A stretch of DNA of 28,940 bases from an uncultured Collinsella sp. GTDB lineage: Bacteria > Actinomycetota > Coriobacteriia > Coriobacteriales > Coriobacteriaceae. Where the stretch lies: NCBI GenBank assembly GCA_905199225.1, contig CAJKFS010000029.1, positions 1 to 28,940 of the forward strand, in the 5' to 3' direction. The position numbers and the translations under genes are program-made. Positions 14,895-22,981 of this stretch are shown here, in pieces (the stretch's first letter is position 1; each line of letters opens with the position of its first letter). Under the pieces are notes generated by a model that saw nothing but the letters and a program-made list of their open reading frames with translations, did no database searches and was not told the DNA's origin.

Positions 14895-17084
14895 ATGAAG
14901 AACATCCTGCATCTGTTTAAGCGCGATGTCCAAAACGTGTCTCGCTCCGTGATCGGCTTGGTTGTCGTGATGGGCCTCATTATCGTACCGTGTCTGTACG
15001 CGTGGTTTAACATCGCCGGCAGCTGGGATCCGTACGGCAACACCGGCAATCTTAAGATCGCCGTGGTCAACACCGATGAGGGTTACGAGAGCGATTTGAT
15101 CCCCGTCGAGGTTAACGTGGGCGAAAACGTGACCGCCACCCTACGCGGCAACGAGAGCTTCGATTGGGTTGTGCTCAACAATCGCGAAAAGGCTATCGAG
15201 GGCGTTAAGTCGGGCGCGTACTATGCTGCCGTCGTTATCCCCAAAACGTTTAGCGCTGACATGATGACGCTTTTCTCGACCGACGTGAAGCATGCCGATA
15301 TCGAGTTCTACGAGAATCAGAAGGCCAACGCCATTGCGCAGATCGTGACCGAGAAGGGTTCGAGCGCCGTCCAGAGCCAGGTTAACAAAACTTTTACCGA
15401 GACCATTACGAGCATCGGTCTTAAGACGGTGTCCAGCCTGCTCGATTACATGAGCACCGACCAGGTCAGCAACTTTATCGCCAACCTGTCCTCGACGCTC
15501 GGCGATTCGGTCCAGGACCTGCAGGACGTTCAGGCCAGCGCAACGTCGCTTGCGGGCATTTTGAGCTCCACGTCCGATTCGCTGACGTCGGCGAGCGGCA
15601 TGCTCAAGCAGACGGGCACGGTCGATGAGTCAACGAAGCAGCTGATGGAGCATGTCAAGAGCGGTATTAGCGATTCCAAGGAAGCGCTGAAGGACGCCAA
15701 CGACGCCATCAATGCCGCGATTGACGGAAGCGCGGGCTCGTTTGACAACGTGTCCGCCGAGCTTGCGAAGGCATTTGATGCCGCGAATCAACATGTCGAC
15801 CTTACAGTGTCCCAGCTCAACGATGCCGCGGCGGCGCTCAACACGCGTGCCGACGATATCGACGCCACGGCCGACCAGCTCCGCAGCTTTGCCGATCAGG
15901 TGACTGACGAAAAACTCCAGGACAGCCTCAAGTCTGTGGCAACATCGCTGAGCAGGATTGCTGTGGAGTATCGCAACAACGCCAAGGACTTGACGGCCAC
16001 CGCGAAGTCTCTCTCTGACAGCATGGCAGAGGTTAATAAGTCGCGTGCCGAGGTCGATCAGGCAATCGCGGATGCCAAGGCTGGTATCTCGGGCGCCAAG
16101 ACTGACTACGACTCTACGTTTTCGGCCAAGGCAAAGGAGCTCAAGAAGACCATCTCGGGCGTTTTGGATTCGCTGAACGGTATTTCGAACGATCTGGATA
16201 GTGCTGTTGCTGGCCTGACCGACGCATCCGGTTCGCTGGCAAAGGGCCTCTCCAAGGCTGCAAAGCTGGTCAACAAGGCTTCTGATCAGCTGGGCGAGGC
16301 GTCGGACAAGATCAGTGCGTTTAAGGACGAGCTCGACGGCGCCTTGATGTCGGATGACCTCGCTACGATCAAGACGATGATCGGCAATGATCCCGAGGGT
16401 CTGGCCGTGTCGCTTTCCGGCCCCGTCGCGCTCGATCGCAAGCCGGTCTATCCGATCCGCAACTACGGTTCGGCCATGGCACCGTTCTACACGATTCTGT
16501 CGCTCTGGGTGGGCTCGATTGTGCTGGCGGCCATGATGAAGGTCTCGGTTGACGATGAGCTTATCAACGAGCTCATCCCCGTGCGCCTGCACGAGATCTA
16601 CCTGGGCCGCTACCTGTTCTTTGGCGGTCTGGCCCTGCTGCAGGCAACGCTCGTGTGTGCGGGCGACATCCTGTTCTTTGGCATCCAGTGCGACGACCCG
16701 CTGCAGTTTGTGCTGGCGGGCTGGGTCGCGAGTCTCGTGTTCTCCAATATCGTCTACACGCTTACGGTTTCGTTTGGCGATATCGGCAAGGCGCTCGCCG
16801 TCGTGCTGCTGGTCATGCAGGTCGGCGGTTCGGGCGGCACGTTCCCCATCGAGATGACCGGCCCCGTGTTCCAGGCGATCTATCCGTTCCTGCCGTTCAC
16901 CCACGGCATCAACGCCATGCATGCCGCCATGGCCGGTGCGTACCACATGGAGTACTGGATTGAGCTAGGCATTCTGGCGAGCTATCTGATTCCGTCGCTG
17001 GCACTGGGCGTCGTCTTCCGCCGCCCGGTCATCAAAGCCAACGACTGGATCATCGAAAAACTGGAGTCAACCAAATTGATTTAG
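14895..17084 (+). CDS. YhgE/Pip-family membrane protein (standard form)
   Basis: This 729-residue paralogue of the preceding gene has an N-terminal helix (about 15-38, after LFKRDVQNV), WDPYGNTGN, SGAYYAAVVIPKTFS and a long amphipathic helical stalk (about 170-490). A C-terminal bundle of about six helices (about 528-712) has PFYTILSLWVGSIV, GGSGGTFPIEM and PFTHGINAMH. The ATG follows the previous TAA stop with no gap, and AAAGGAGGTG lies about 8 bases upstream, inside the first gene. Translational coupling, and possibly a heteromeric complex of the two, is likely. The stalks of the two differ in sequence while both membrane ends match, as expected for old paralogues. Confidence 0.92.
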   Translation: MKNILHLFKRDVQNVSRSVIGLVVVMGLIIVPCLYAWFNIAGSWDPYGNTGNLKIAVVNTDEGYESDLIPVEVNVGENVTATLRGNESFDWVVLNNREKAIEGVKSGAYYAAVVIPKTFSADMMTLFSTDVKHADIEFYENQKANAIAQIVTEKGSSAVQSQVNKTFTETITSIGLKTVSSLLDYMSTDQVSNFIANLSSTLGDSVQDLQDVQASATSLAGILSSTSDSLTSASGMLKQTGTVDESTKQLMEHVKSGISDSKEALKDANDAINAAIDGSAGSFDNVSAELAKAFDAANQHVDLTVSQLNDAAAALNTRADDIDATADQLRSFADQVTDEKLQDSLKSVATSLSRIAVEYRNNAKDLTATAKSLSDSMAEVNKSRAEVDQAIADAKAGISGAKTDYDSTFSAKAKELKKTISGVLDSLNGISNDLDSAVAGLTDASGSLAKGLSKAAKLVNKASDQLGEASDKISAFKDELDGALMSDDLATIKTMIGNDPEGLAVSLSGPVALDRKPVYPIRNYGSAMAPFYTILSLWVGSIVLAAMMKVSVDDELINELIPVRLHEIYLGRYLFFGGLALLQATLVCAGDILFFGIQCDDPLQFVLAGWVASLVFSNIVYTLTVSFGDIGKALAVVLLVMQVGGSGGTFPIEMTGPVFQAIYPFLPFTHGINAMHAAMAGAYHMEYWIELGILASYLIPSLALGVVFRRPVIKANDWIIEKLESTKLI

Positions 17085-17177
17085 TTCAGCAACGTAAACG
17101 CCGTCGGAACATCGAGATCTTCCAACCCGATGCTTTAGCGTAGTGAATTGCACGGGCTGCTTGGTTGTTGCTACAGT

Positions 17178-17217
17178 AGCGGGGCGTGCCGGGGGTCCGG
17201 TGCGCCCTGCTTTTATT
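17178..17217 (+). terminator. Rho-independent terminator after the yhgE pair
   Basis: AGC plus GGGGCGTGCCGG (17178-17192) pairs with CCGGTGCGCCC and GCT (17197-17211) around a GGGT loop. There are two G-U pairs and a one-base bulge. It runs into TTTTATTT. The remaining bases of this 201-base gap show no gene. Confidence 0.7.
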
Positions 17218-17285
17218 TGACCATGAGGCGGCACGCAGCCATGCGCGTGCGGACACCACGCCCAGATTGAGCGCGAGGATGCCCT

Positions 17286-18269
17286 ATGGCCCAGCATGCC
17301 ACTGACAATATCGAAATGATGCCCGATAGCCCTGTTGCTCGCGAGGACCTGGGCGCGGGCGGCACCTCCCGCGGCGCCGGCGCTCGCTCGCCGCTGTTCT
17401 GGAAAGTCCTGCTGCTTTCGGTGGCAGTCGTCTGGGGCTACTCCTTTACGACCATGAAGGACGCGCTCGACACCATTCCGGTGTTCGAACTGCTCTACGT
17501 GCGCTTTCTGCCTGCGGCGTTGGTCATGTTTTTCATCTTCCACAAGCGCATCATCGCGCACCTCAACGCCCGCAACCTTATCGTCGGACTTGGCATGGGC
17601 GCACTTATGTGGGCCGCCTACGCCCTGCAGACAGTCGGTCTGGCGCACACCACGGCGGGCAAGAATGCTTTTTTGACGGGCACGTATTGCATCGTTGTGC
17701 CGTTCGCGAGCTATTTTCTGAGCGGCGAAAAACTCACCCGCTATAACCTGGGCGCGGCGCTGCTGTGCTTGGCGGGCATTGGCTTGGTGGCGCTCGATAG
17801 CGTTGAATTCAACATCGGTGATGTCATTACGCTGGCGGGTGCGGTCTTTTTCGCCATCCAGATGGCGGTGACTGCCAAGTACGGTCGCAAAATGGACATC
17901 AACGTCATCACGTTTTGGATGTTTGTGGGCAACGGCGTGCTGAGCCTGGCAACGTCGCTGCTATTCGAGACCCAAGCGCCTCTGTCCGTGTGGACGCCGA
18001 GCTTTATCAGCGCGATGGCGTTTCTCTCGGTTGGTTGCACATGCGCGGCTCTGCTCATCCAAAACGTCGGCTTGGCGCATGTCTCGGCCTCGACGGGCTC
18101 ACTGCTCCTTTCGATGGAGTCGCCTTCGGGCGTGCTGTTCTCGGTGCTGCTGATGGGGGAGGCGCTCACCTCGCGCCTGCTCGCCGGCTTCGCGCTCATC
18201 TTTCTTTCGATTATCTTGAGCGAGACGCATTTCGATTTCTTGCGCCGAAAATCACACCCGCAATTGTAA
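17286..18269 (+). CDS. EamA-domain DMT-superfamily transporter
   Basis: This 327-residue integral membrane protein has a cytoplasmic N-terminus of about 35 residues, then ten hydrophobic helices arranged as two EamA repeats. The first repeat contains VAVVWGYSFTTMK and VRFLPAALVMF. The second contains the conserved end LLLSMESPSGVLFSVLLMGEAL, followed by LLAGFALIFLSIILSE. Such proteins export or exchange metabolites such as amino acids or nucleosides; the substrate cannot be read from sequence. A GAGG site lies about 8 bases before the ATG. It is bounded by terminators on both sides, so it is probably monocistronic. Confidence 0.9.
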   Translation: MAQHATDNIEMMPDSPVAREDLGAGGTSRGAGARSPLFWKVLLLSVAVVWGYSFTTMKDALDTIPVFELLYVRFLPAALVMFFIFHKRIIAHLNARNLIVGLGMGALMWAAYALQTVGLAHTTAGKNAFLTGTYCIVVPFASYFLSGEKLTRYNLGAALLCLAGIGLVALDSVEFNIGDVITLAGAVFFAIQMAVTAKYGRKMDINVITFWMFVGNGVLSLATSLLFETQAPLSVWTPSFISAMAFLSVGCTCAALLIQNVGLAHVSASTGSLLLSMESPSGVLFSVLLMGEALTSRLLAGFALIFLSIILSETHFDFLRRKSHPQL

Positions 18270-18281
18270 ACAACTTGTTGC

Positions 18282-18306
18282 GCCGCCCTCCCAGGGCGGC
18301 ATTTTT
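18282..18306 (+). terminator. Rho-independent terminator after the EamA transporter
   Basis: A textbook hairpin: GCCGCCCT (18282-18289) and AGGGCGGC (18293-18300) with a CCC loop, followed directly by ATTTTTAT. Confidence 0.92.
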
Positions 18307-18332
18307 ATGTCATGCCCTTAAAGTAGTACCTT

Positions 18333-18354
18333 GCACTTTACGCTATCAAAGTGC
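18333..18354. promoter_or_regulatory. Inverted repeat upstream of the M20 amidohydrolase, candidate operator
   Basis: GCACTTT (18333-18339) and AAAGTGC (18348-18354) form a perfect 7-base inverted repeat around 8 bases, 30 bases before the start codon. TTGCAC at its left edge resembles a -35 box, but no fitting -10 follows. The position suits an operator or a leader hairpin. Confidence 0.38.
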
Positions 18355-18384
18355 TTGCTGCAAAAACGTTACTGGAGGGCATCT

Positions 18385-19677
18385 ATGGCACCAGCACTGT
18401 CCGATCTTCAACCGCAATCAGCGCCCAAGGCCACCGCGGCGGCGCAGACCGCTATCGGTGACGGTCTTGTTGCAGAAGCTCAGGCTTTTGCAGACGAGCT
18501 CGCTGCGTGGCGACACGATCTACACCAGATGCCCGAGCTGGGTAACAATCTTCCGCAGACGTCTGCCTATATCCAGGCACGTCTGGACGAGATGGACATC
18601 CCCCATACCACGCTAGTCGACGGTTCCTGCGTCGTTGGCCTGATCGGTGCCGGTGCGGCCGCTCAGGGCAATGGCACGTGCAAGGACGAGCAGGCCGGAA
18701 CGGTCATCATGCTTCGTGGCGACATGGACGCCCTGCCCGTTGCCGAGGAATCCGGCGAGCCCTTTGCATCCACCAACGGCTGCATGCACGCTTGCGGTCA
18801 CGATATGCACGCGACGGCGCTGCTTGGTGCGGCTCGCCTGCTCAAGGCCCGCGAGGCCGAGCTCGTCGACGCCAATGCCACCGTCAAACTGCTGTTCCAG
18901 CCGGGCGAGGAGACCTTTGAAGGGGTACGCGCTGCCATCGCCGATGGCCTGCTGCAGAACCCGCGTCCTCAGGCGGCCTTTGCCATGCATGTCAACAGCC
19001 AGTCGCCGCTTGGCCTGGTGCTCTACGGCAGTCCGGCGCTTTCGGGCGTGTACGGTTTCCGCATCACGCTCCAGGGCAAGGGCGGCCATGGCTCGAGCCC
19101 CGAGATCTGCATCGACCCCATCGCGGCCGGCGTCCATGTGCACCTGGCGCTCCAGGAGCTTATCGCCCGCGAGGTGCCGGCGGCCAAGGAAGTCGCACTT
19201 ACCGTTGGTAAGTTTGCTGGCGGCTTGGCGGCCAACGTCATCCCCGACACCTGCGTGCTCGAGGGAACGCTGCGCGGCTTCGATGTTGAGCTCATGGAGC
19301 ACCTCAAGACCCGCATCGCGGAGGTCGTTAACGGCGTTGCCACAACATATCGTACGCCGGCGACCATCGAGACGCTTTCGGATGTTCCGCCGCTTGTACT
19401 CGACAGCGATATGACTCAGGCGTCGCTTGGTTATGTGGGCGCAGTGCTGCCCAAGGCGGCTTTCTTGCCGCTTTTCCATGCCATGGCGAGTGAGGACTTC
19501 GCGCTTATCTCGAGCGAGATTCCGAGTGCGTACTTTACCGTGGGCGCGGCCGTAACCGACACGGACGAACACTTTGCCCAGCACCATCCCAAGGCACGTT
19601 TTAACGATGCCGAGCTGCCGCTCGGTGCTGCGGCTTATACCGCCGTCGCTTTGGGCTATATCGCCGACCACCGGTAG
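18385..19677 (+). CDS. M20-family metal-dependent amidohydrolase
   Basis: This 430-residue enzyme belongs to the M20D/amidohydrolase group (hippurate hydrolase, N-acyl-amino-acid or IAA-amino-acid hydrolase-like). Motifs in order: WRHDLHQMPELG, LRGDMDALP (about 110-118), HACGHDMHAT (Cys137, His139, His142), QPGEE (Glu175/176), AMHVNS (His202), the dimerisation-domain GKGGHGSSP and the C-terminal FHAMASEDFAL. It would release a carboxylate and an amino acid from an N-acyl substrate; specificity is unknown. The start at 18385 has TGGAGGG 5 bases upstream, while an upstream in-frame start at 18331 overlaps the promoter area. A loop near 92-104 is unusually Gly/Cys/Lys-rich. The MFS transporter downstream could supply the substrate, but there is a hairpin between them. 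Confidence 0.92.
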   Translation: MAPALSDLQPQSAPKATAAAQTAIGDGLVAEAQAFADELAAWRHDLHQMPELGNNLPQTSAYIQARLDEMDIPHTTLVDGSCVVGLIGAGAAAQGNGTCKDEQAGTVIMLRGDMDALPVAEESGEPFASTNGCMHACGHDMHATALLGAARLLKAREAELVDANATVKLLFQPGEETFEGVRAAIADGLLQNPRPQAAFAMHVNSQSPLGLVLYGSPALSGVYGFRITLQGKGGHGSSPEICIDPIAAGVHVHLALQELIAREVPAAKEVALTVGKFAGGLAANVIPDTCVLEGTLRGFDVELMEHLKTRIAEVVNGVATTYRTPATIETLSDVPPLVLDSDMTQASLGYVGAVLPKAAFLPLFHAMASEDFALISSEIPSAYFTVGAAVTDTDEHFAQHHPKARFNDAELPLGAAAYTAVALGYIADHR

Positions 19678-19679
19678 CA

Positions 19680-19751
19680 CCCAACCTTGCCTTTCAAGCC
19701 TGCGGGCATGGCCATAAGGCCTATGCCCTTGTCTTTCAAGGCAATCTTGGG
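19680..19751 (+). terminator. Nested inverted repeat, probable terminator
   Basis: Outer arms (19680-19692 and 19739-19751, matching CCCAA..TTGCCT with AGGCAA..TTGGG, 11 of 13) enclose an inner hairpin. The inner stem is GGGCAT+GGCC pairing with GGCC+ATGCCC around ATAA, with a one-base bulge (19704-19728). The inner hairpin is followed by TTGTCTTTC, so it may terminate transcription of the amidohydrolase gene. Confidence 0.55.
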
Positions 19752-19800
19752 CACTACCGGCGCCCGGCGCAGGCTATTCGTTTGTTAAATAAGGAGCAGT

Positions 19801-21105
19801 ATGCCCCAGCAGCGTAAGTTCTTCCCCGGCTGGCTCGTGGTGGCCTCCGGCTTCGTGATCATGGCCACGTGCTACACGATTTTCGTCAACTGCATGAGCC
19901 TGTTCCAGCCGCTCATCGTCAGCGACTTGGGAATATCTCTTGCGCAGTACAACATCTCCAATGCGATCTCTACCGTGGTGAGCGTTATCGGATCGCTTGT
20001 CATTGGCCATGTTGCCGATAAAGTAAGCGGTCGTGTTTTGGGTTCCCTAACCGTTATCGCTACCTCTGCCGTTCTTGCCAGCATGAGCTTTGTCGGTGAG
20101 CTGTGGCAGGTCTACGTGCTCTTTGCCGTTTCGGGCTGCTTCGCTGTGGCCTCGACCCGCCTGCTCATCAGCCTAGTGACCGCCAACTGGTTTACCGCCA
20201 AGCGAGGCCTTGCCATCTCCATCGCACTTTCGGGCTCGGGCTTTGGCGGCGCTATTCTGCCTCCCATCGTGAGCTCGCTTATCGTGAGTGTGGGCTGGCG
20301 CTCTGCGTTCCTGGTACTCGCTGCCGTCTGCATGGTGGCGGCACTGCCCATCATGGCCTACTCCTTCCGCACTAAGCCTTCCGAGATCGGCCTTAAGCCG
20401 CTCGGCGAGAACCCGGGCGATCCGTCCGTCTCGACGGCTGGCGACAAGGACGAGCACACGGCGCCCGAGGTTAGCGTCGGCTGGTCTCGCATCAAGAAGA
20501 GCCCGGCGTTTTGGCTGCTTGTCGTCGCCTTCCTCTTTATGGGTCTCGTTAACGGCGCCATCTTGCCCAACCAAGTCACCAACATGACGAGCGTTACCGT
20601 CAACGGCGCCAAGATCGTCACGGGCGGTCATGATCCCATGTGGGCGGGCACTGTGCTTTCGGCCTATATGGTCACCGTCGTTATCGCCAAGATTTCGCTC
20701 GGTGCGATTTATGACCGCTTTGGCCTGCGCTTTGGCAATATCCTTGGCTCCGTTGCGTGCATTATCGCCTGCGTGGCGCTGTGCTTCCCGACGACGGACC
20801 TCGGTCCTATTGTCGCCGCTGTGAGCTTTGGTATCGGAACGTGTATGGGCACCATCACGCCTACCATCGCCGCGTCCAAGCAGTTTGGCATGGCCGACCT
20901 CGGCAAGGTCACGGGCGCCATCACCTCGCTCGAGATGGTCGGCGGCACCGTGGGCGCCATTGTCTCGGGCGTGCTGTTCGACGCCACGGGCTCCTTTGCG
21001 AGCACTTGGATCGTGTGCTTGGCGTGCTCCGTGGTCATGCTCGTGTTCCTGCTGGTATCCGAGCCCATCGCCGCCAAGCTGCGCGCGAGCGTGGCGGGGG
21101 AGTAG
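19801..21105 (+). CDS. MFS transporter, oxalate/formate antiporter (OFA)-like family
   Basis: This 434-residue protein has 12 predicted helices in two halves. They are joined by a charged loop (about 195-230, TKPSEIGLKPLGENPGD onward) that ends before WSRIKKSPAFWLL, a layout typical of OFA and monocarboxylate-type MFS carriers. The opening PGWLVVASGF and the GLAISIALSGSGFGGAILPP segment in helix 5 support this. Helix 8 contains SAYMVTVVIAKISLGAIYDRFG. It probably exchanges or imports an organic anion; the substrate is not determinable. AAGGAG lies 4-5 bases before the ATG. It follows the amidohydrolase in the same direction but is separated from it by a hairpin. Confidence 0.9.
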   Translation: MPQQRKFFPGWLVVASGFVIMATCYTIFVNCMSLFQPLIVSDLGISLAQYNISNAISTVVSVIGSLVIGHVADKVSGRVLGSLTVIATSAVLASMSFVGELWQVYVLFAVSGCFAVASTRLLISLVTANWFTAKRGLAISIALSGSGFGGAILPPIVSSLIVSVGWRSAFLVLAAVCMVAALPIMAYSFRTKPSEIGLKPLGENPGDPSVSTAGDKDEHTAPEVSVGWSRIKKSPAFWLLVVAFLFMGLVNGAILPNQVTNMTSVTVNGAKIVTGGHDPMWAGTVLSAYMVTVVIAKISLGAIYDRFGLRFGNILGSVACIIACVALCFPTTDLGPIVAAVSFGIGTCMGTITPTIAASKQFGMADLGKVTGAITSLEMVGGTVGAIVSGVLFDATGSFASTWIVCLACSVVMLVFLLVSEPIAAKLRASVAGE

Positions 21106-21140
21106 GCGTCCGTCGCTCTTTTCTGTTCGTCCCGTTCTGT

Positions 21141-21204
21141 CCGTGGCCGCCTTGGAAGCCGAATGGATGCTCGTACCATCATTCGGTTTCCAAGGCGGCC
21201 ACGG
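21141..21204. repeat. Long palindrome 1 of 3 between the MFS gene and hisS
   Basis: Arms 21141-21165 and 21180-21204 are complementary at 24 of 25 positions, and the exception is a G-U pair in RNA. The loop is 14 bases. No T-tract follows, so it is not a standard terminator. The loop-proximal end of the stem is CCGAATG/CATTCGG, which resembles that of palindrome 3. Confidence 0.8.
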
Positions 21205-21214
21205 GCCTACGAAA

Positions 21215-21278
21215 TGATCCCTATTCCTCCGTCCCCAAGGGATCACGTGATCCGAAGGGGACGGAGGAAAAGGGATCA
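21215..21278. repeat. Long palindrome 2 of 3, REP-like, with an arm copied at 11914
   Basis: Arms 21215-21245 and 21248-21278 (31 bases each) match at 27 positions around a 2-base CG centre. Within the left arm, 21223-21245 is identical to 11914-11936. The sub-element GGATCA-CG-TGATCC forms the tip. It is of the size and form of REP/BIME-type elements. Confidence 0.8.
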
Positions 21279-21351
21279 CAAACAGCGGCGGCGCGTCTGG
21301 CCGAACGAGTCCCCATACCCTCGTTCGGTCAGACGCGCCGCCGCTGTTTGT
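21278..21351 (+). terminator. Long palindrome 3 of 3, probable bidirectional terminator
   Basis: Arms 21278-21309 and 21320-21351 (32 bases) match at 31 positions, with the remaining one a G-U pair. The loop is 10 bases. The stem base is ACAAAC/GTTTGT and continues into ATTTGT, giving a U-rich exit rightward. It sits immediately before the hisS -10 box. The whole 304-base MFS-hisS gap is accounted for by the three palindromes and the hisS promoter. Confidence 0.65.
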
Positions 21352-21361
21352 ATTTGTGCCG

Positions 21362-21367
21362 TATAAT
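21362..21367 (+). promoter_or_regulatory. -10 box of the hisS promoter
   Basis: A perfect TATAAT lies 42 bases before the hisS start codon. The -35 position falls in the palindrome's right arm (GC-rich, no consensus). The leader of about 35 bases is too short for a T-box riboswitch. Confidence 0.6.
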
Positions 21368-21409
21368 GACCGTTACCTATGACGCGATACAAAAGAAAGG
21401 TGTTTGCCC

Positions 21410-22723
21410 ATGCAGGCACAGAAGGCGGAGGGAACCCGCGACCTTATCGGCGCCGAGATGCGCGCCTGGCAAAAGATGCAGCAGATTGCGGCCGGCGTGT
21501 TCGAGCCGTTTGGTTTTAAACCCATCGAGACGCCCGCGATCGAGCAGGTGGACGTGTTTGTCCACGGTATCGGCCAGTCGACCGACGTCGTGCGCAAGGA
21601 AATGTTCCGCGTGTTCAGCGGTGCCAACCTGGAACGCGTCTTTACCGAGGGCACCGACACCAAACTCAAGCCCAAGCAGCGCCTGGCGCTTCGCCCCGAG
21701 GGCACGGCCGGCGTGGTGCGCGCTGTCGTCGAGAACAATCTGGTGCCCCAGGGCTCCACGCCGTTTAAGGCGTACTACGCCGAGGCCATGTTCCGCGGCG
21801 AGCGTCCCCAGAAGGGCCGCCTGCGCCAGTTCCACCAGGTGGGCATCGAGTGGCTCGGCGCTCCCGATCCGGCGGCAGACGCCGAGTGCATCATCATGCT
21901 CATGGAGTTTTACAAGCGCCTGGGCTTCGATCTTTCCAAGCTTCGTCTGCTCATTAACTCGATGGGCGACGCTCAGTGCCGTCCGGCTTACCGCGAGCAA
22001 GTCAAGCAGTTTATCCTCGATCACGCAGACGAGATGTGCGATGAGTGCCGCGAGCGCGCCGAGCTCAACCCGCTGCGTGCCTTTGACTGCAAGAACGACC
22101 ACTGCCGCGAGATCATGGCCGAGGCTCCGCTGATGGGTGACAACCTGTGCGATGAGTGCCGCGAGCACTACGAGCAAGTCAAGCGCTATCTGGATGCCGC
22201 CGGTATCGAGTATGTCGAGGATCCCACCTTGGTGCGCGGCCTGGACTACTACACCCGTACTGTCTTTGAGGTCGAGGCCCCTGGCGCCGGCGTCGGCTCC
22301 ATCGGCGGCGGCGGCCGCTACGATGGCCTCGTCGAGCTCGAGGGCGGCAAGCCCACGGCAGGCGTCGGCTTCGCCGTCGGTTTTGAGCGCGCCCTGCTGG
22401 CCCTGCAGGCCTTTGGCAGCGACCTGGGTGCCGAGGAGGTCCCGTGCGTCTACGTCGCCAATGCCGGCAAGGAGCTGCGTCAGAACGTCTTTACCATTAC
22501 GCAGCAGCTTCGCGCCGCAGGGATTGTGACCGAGGCCGACTATCAGGGCCGTTCGCTCAAGGCCCAGTTTAAGCAGGCCGATAAGGTAGGCGCCAAGCTC
22601 ATCTTGGTCCTGGGTGGCGACGAGCTTGCCGCCGGCAAGGTCAAGGTGCGCGACATGCAGAGCCATGACGAGGTTCTCGTCGATCTGGCCAACGTCGTCG
22701 AGGCGGTTCGCGAGCGTCTGTAG
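21410..22723 (+). CDS. hisS: Histidine--tRNA ligase
   Basis: This 437-residue class II synthetase charges tRNA-His. It starts with the typical KAEGTRDLIG. It has motif 1 around QSTDVVRKEMF, LALRPEGTAGVVRA, motif 2 MFRGERPQKGRLRQFHQVGIEW (126-148), HisA VRGLDYYTRTVFE (275-287) and motif 3 GVGFAVGFERALLAL (318-332). An anticodon-binding domain follows. The insertion region carries three close Cys pairs: MCDEC (210, 213), DCKNDHC (227, 232) and LCDEC (247, 250). The ATG at 21410 has AAAGAAAGG 9 bases upstream; a TTG two codons earlier is less likely. It stands alone: ppc has its own promoter. Confidence 0.97.
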   Translation: MQAQKAEGTRDLIGAEMRAWQKMQQIAAGVFEPFGFKPIETPAIEQVDVFVHGIGQSTDVVRKEMFRVFSGANLERVFTEGTDTKLKPKQRLALRPEGTAGVVRAVVENNLVPQGSTPFKAYYAEAMFRGERPQKGRLRQFHQVGIEWLGAPDPAADAECIIMLMEFYKRLGFDLSKLRLLINSMGDAQCRPAYREQVKQFILDHADEMCDECRERAELNPLRAFDCKNDHCREIMAEAPLMGDNLCDECREHYEQVKRYLDAAGIEYVEDPTLVRGLDYYTRTVFEVEAPGAGVGSIGGGGRYDGLVELEGGKPTAGVGFAVGFERALLALQAFGSDLGAEEVPCVYVANAGKELRQNVFTITQQLRAAGIVTEADYQGRSLKAQFKQADKVGAKLILVLGGDELAAGKVKVRDMQSHDEVLVDLANVVEAVRERL

Positions 22724-22785
22724 CGCATGATTTTTGAGCTGCGGACCCGCTAACATGTCCCGCTCGCGACGAGCTATTGTTACGG

Positions 22786-22813
22786 GGGTGTTTCGCATTT
22801 ATGCGGAATGCCC
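22786..22813 (+). terminator. Possible terminator hairpin after hisS
   Basis: GGGTGTTTCGCAT (22786-22798) can pair along its whole length with ATGCGGAATGCCC (22801-22813), using three G-U pairs and a TT loop. The tail TCGCTTGCAT is poor in T, so termination is uncertain. The rest of the 258-base gap holds the ppc promoter. Confidence 0.4.
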
Positions 22814-22877
22814 TCGCTTGCATATGCCGCCCACCGAGAAATACGACCATTTGGGGCAAAAACCCTTGCAATGCAGA

Positions 22878-22937
22878 AAATACTTTTGTGTGGTAAAGCG
22901 CAATCAGTGTCGAAAGTATTTCTCAAGCGCCTATAAT
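22878..22937 (+). promoter_or_regulatory. ppc promoter with a long-spaced inverted repeat
   Basis: A perfect TATAAT (22932-22937) is the likely -10 box. Upstream, AAATACTTT (22878-22886) and AAAGTATTT (22913-22921) form a perfect 9-base inverted repeat 26 bases apart. The right half overlaps the -35 position, where no consensus hexamer is visible. A regulator binding both halves could control ppc. Confidence 0.5.
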
Positions 22938-22981
22938 GAATACCGCATGTTACGTGCATAGAAGGAGGAATGGGAGGAAAC

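Noticed and set aside
21141..21351. CRISPR array or insertion sequence
   Set aside because: The three palindromes differ in sequence and have no regular spacers, and no transposase frame or target-site duplication is seen.
21278..21409. T-box or other riboswitch controlling hisS
   Set aside because: The TATAAT box leaves a leader of only about 35 bases, and no specifier loop or T-box sequence is visible. The palindromes lie upstream of transcription start.
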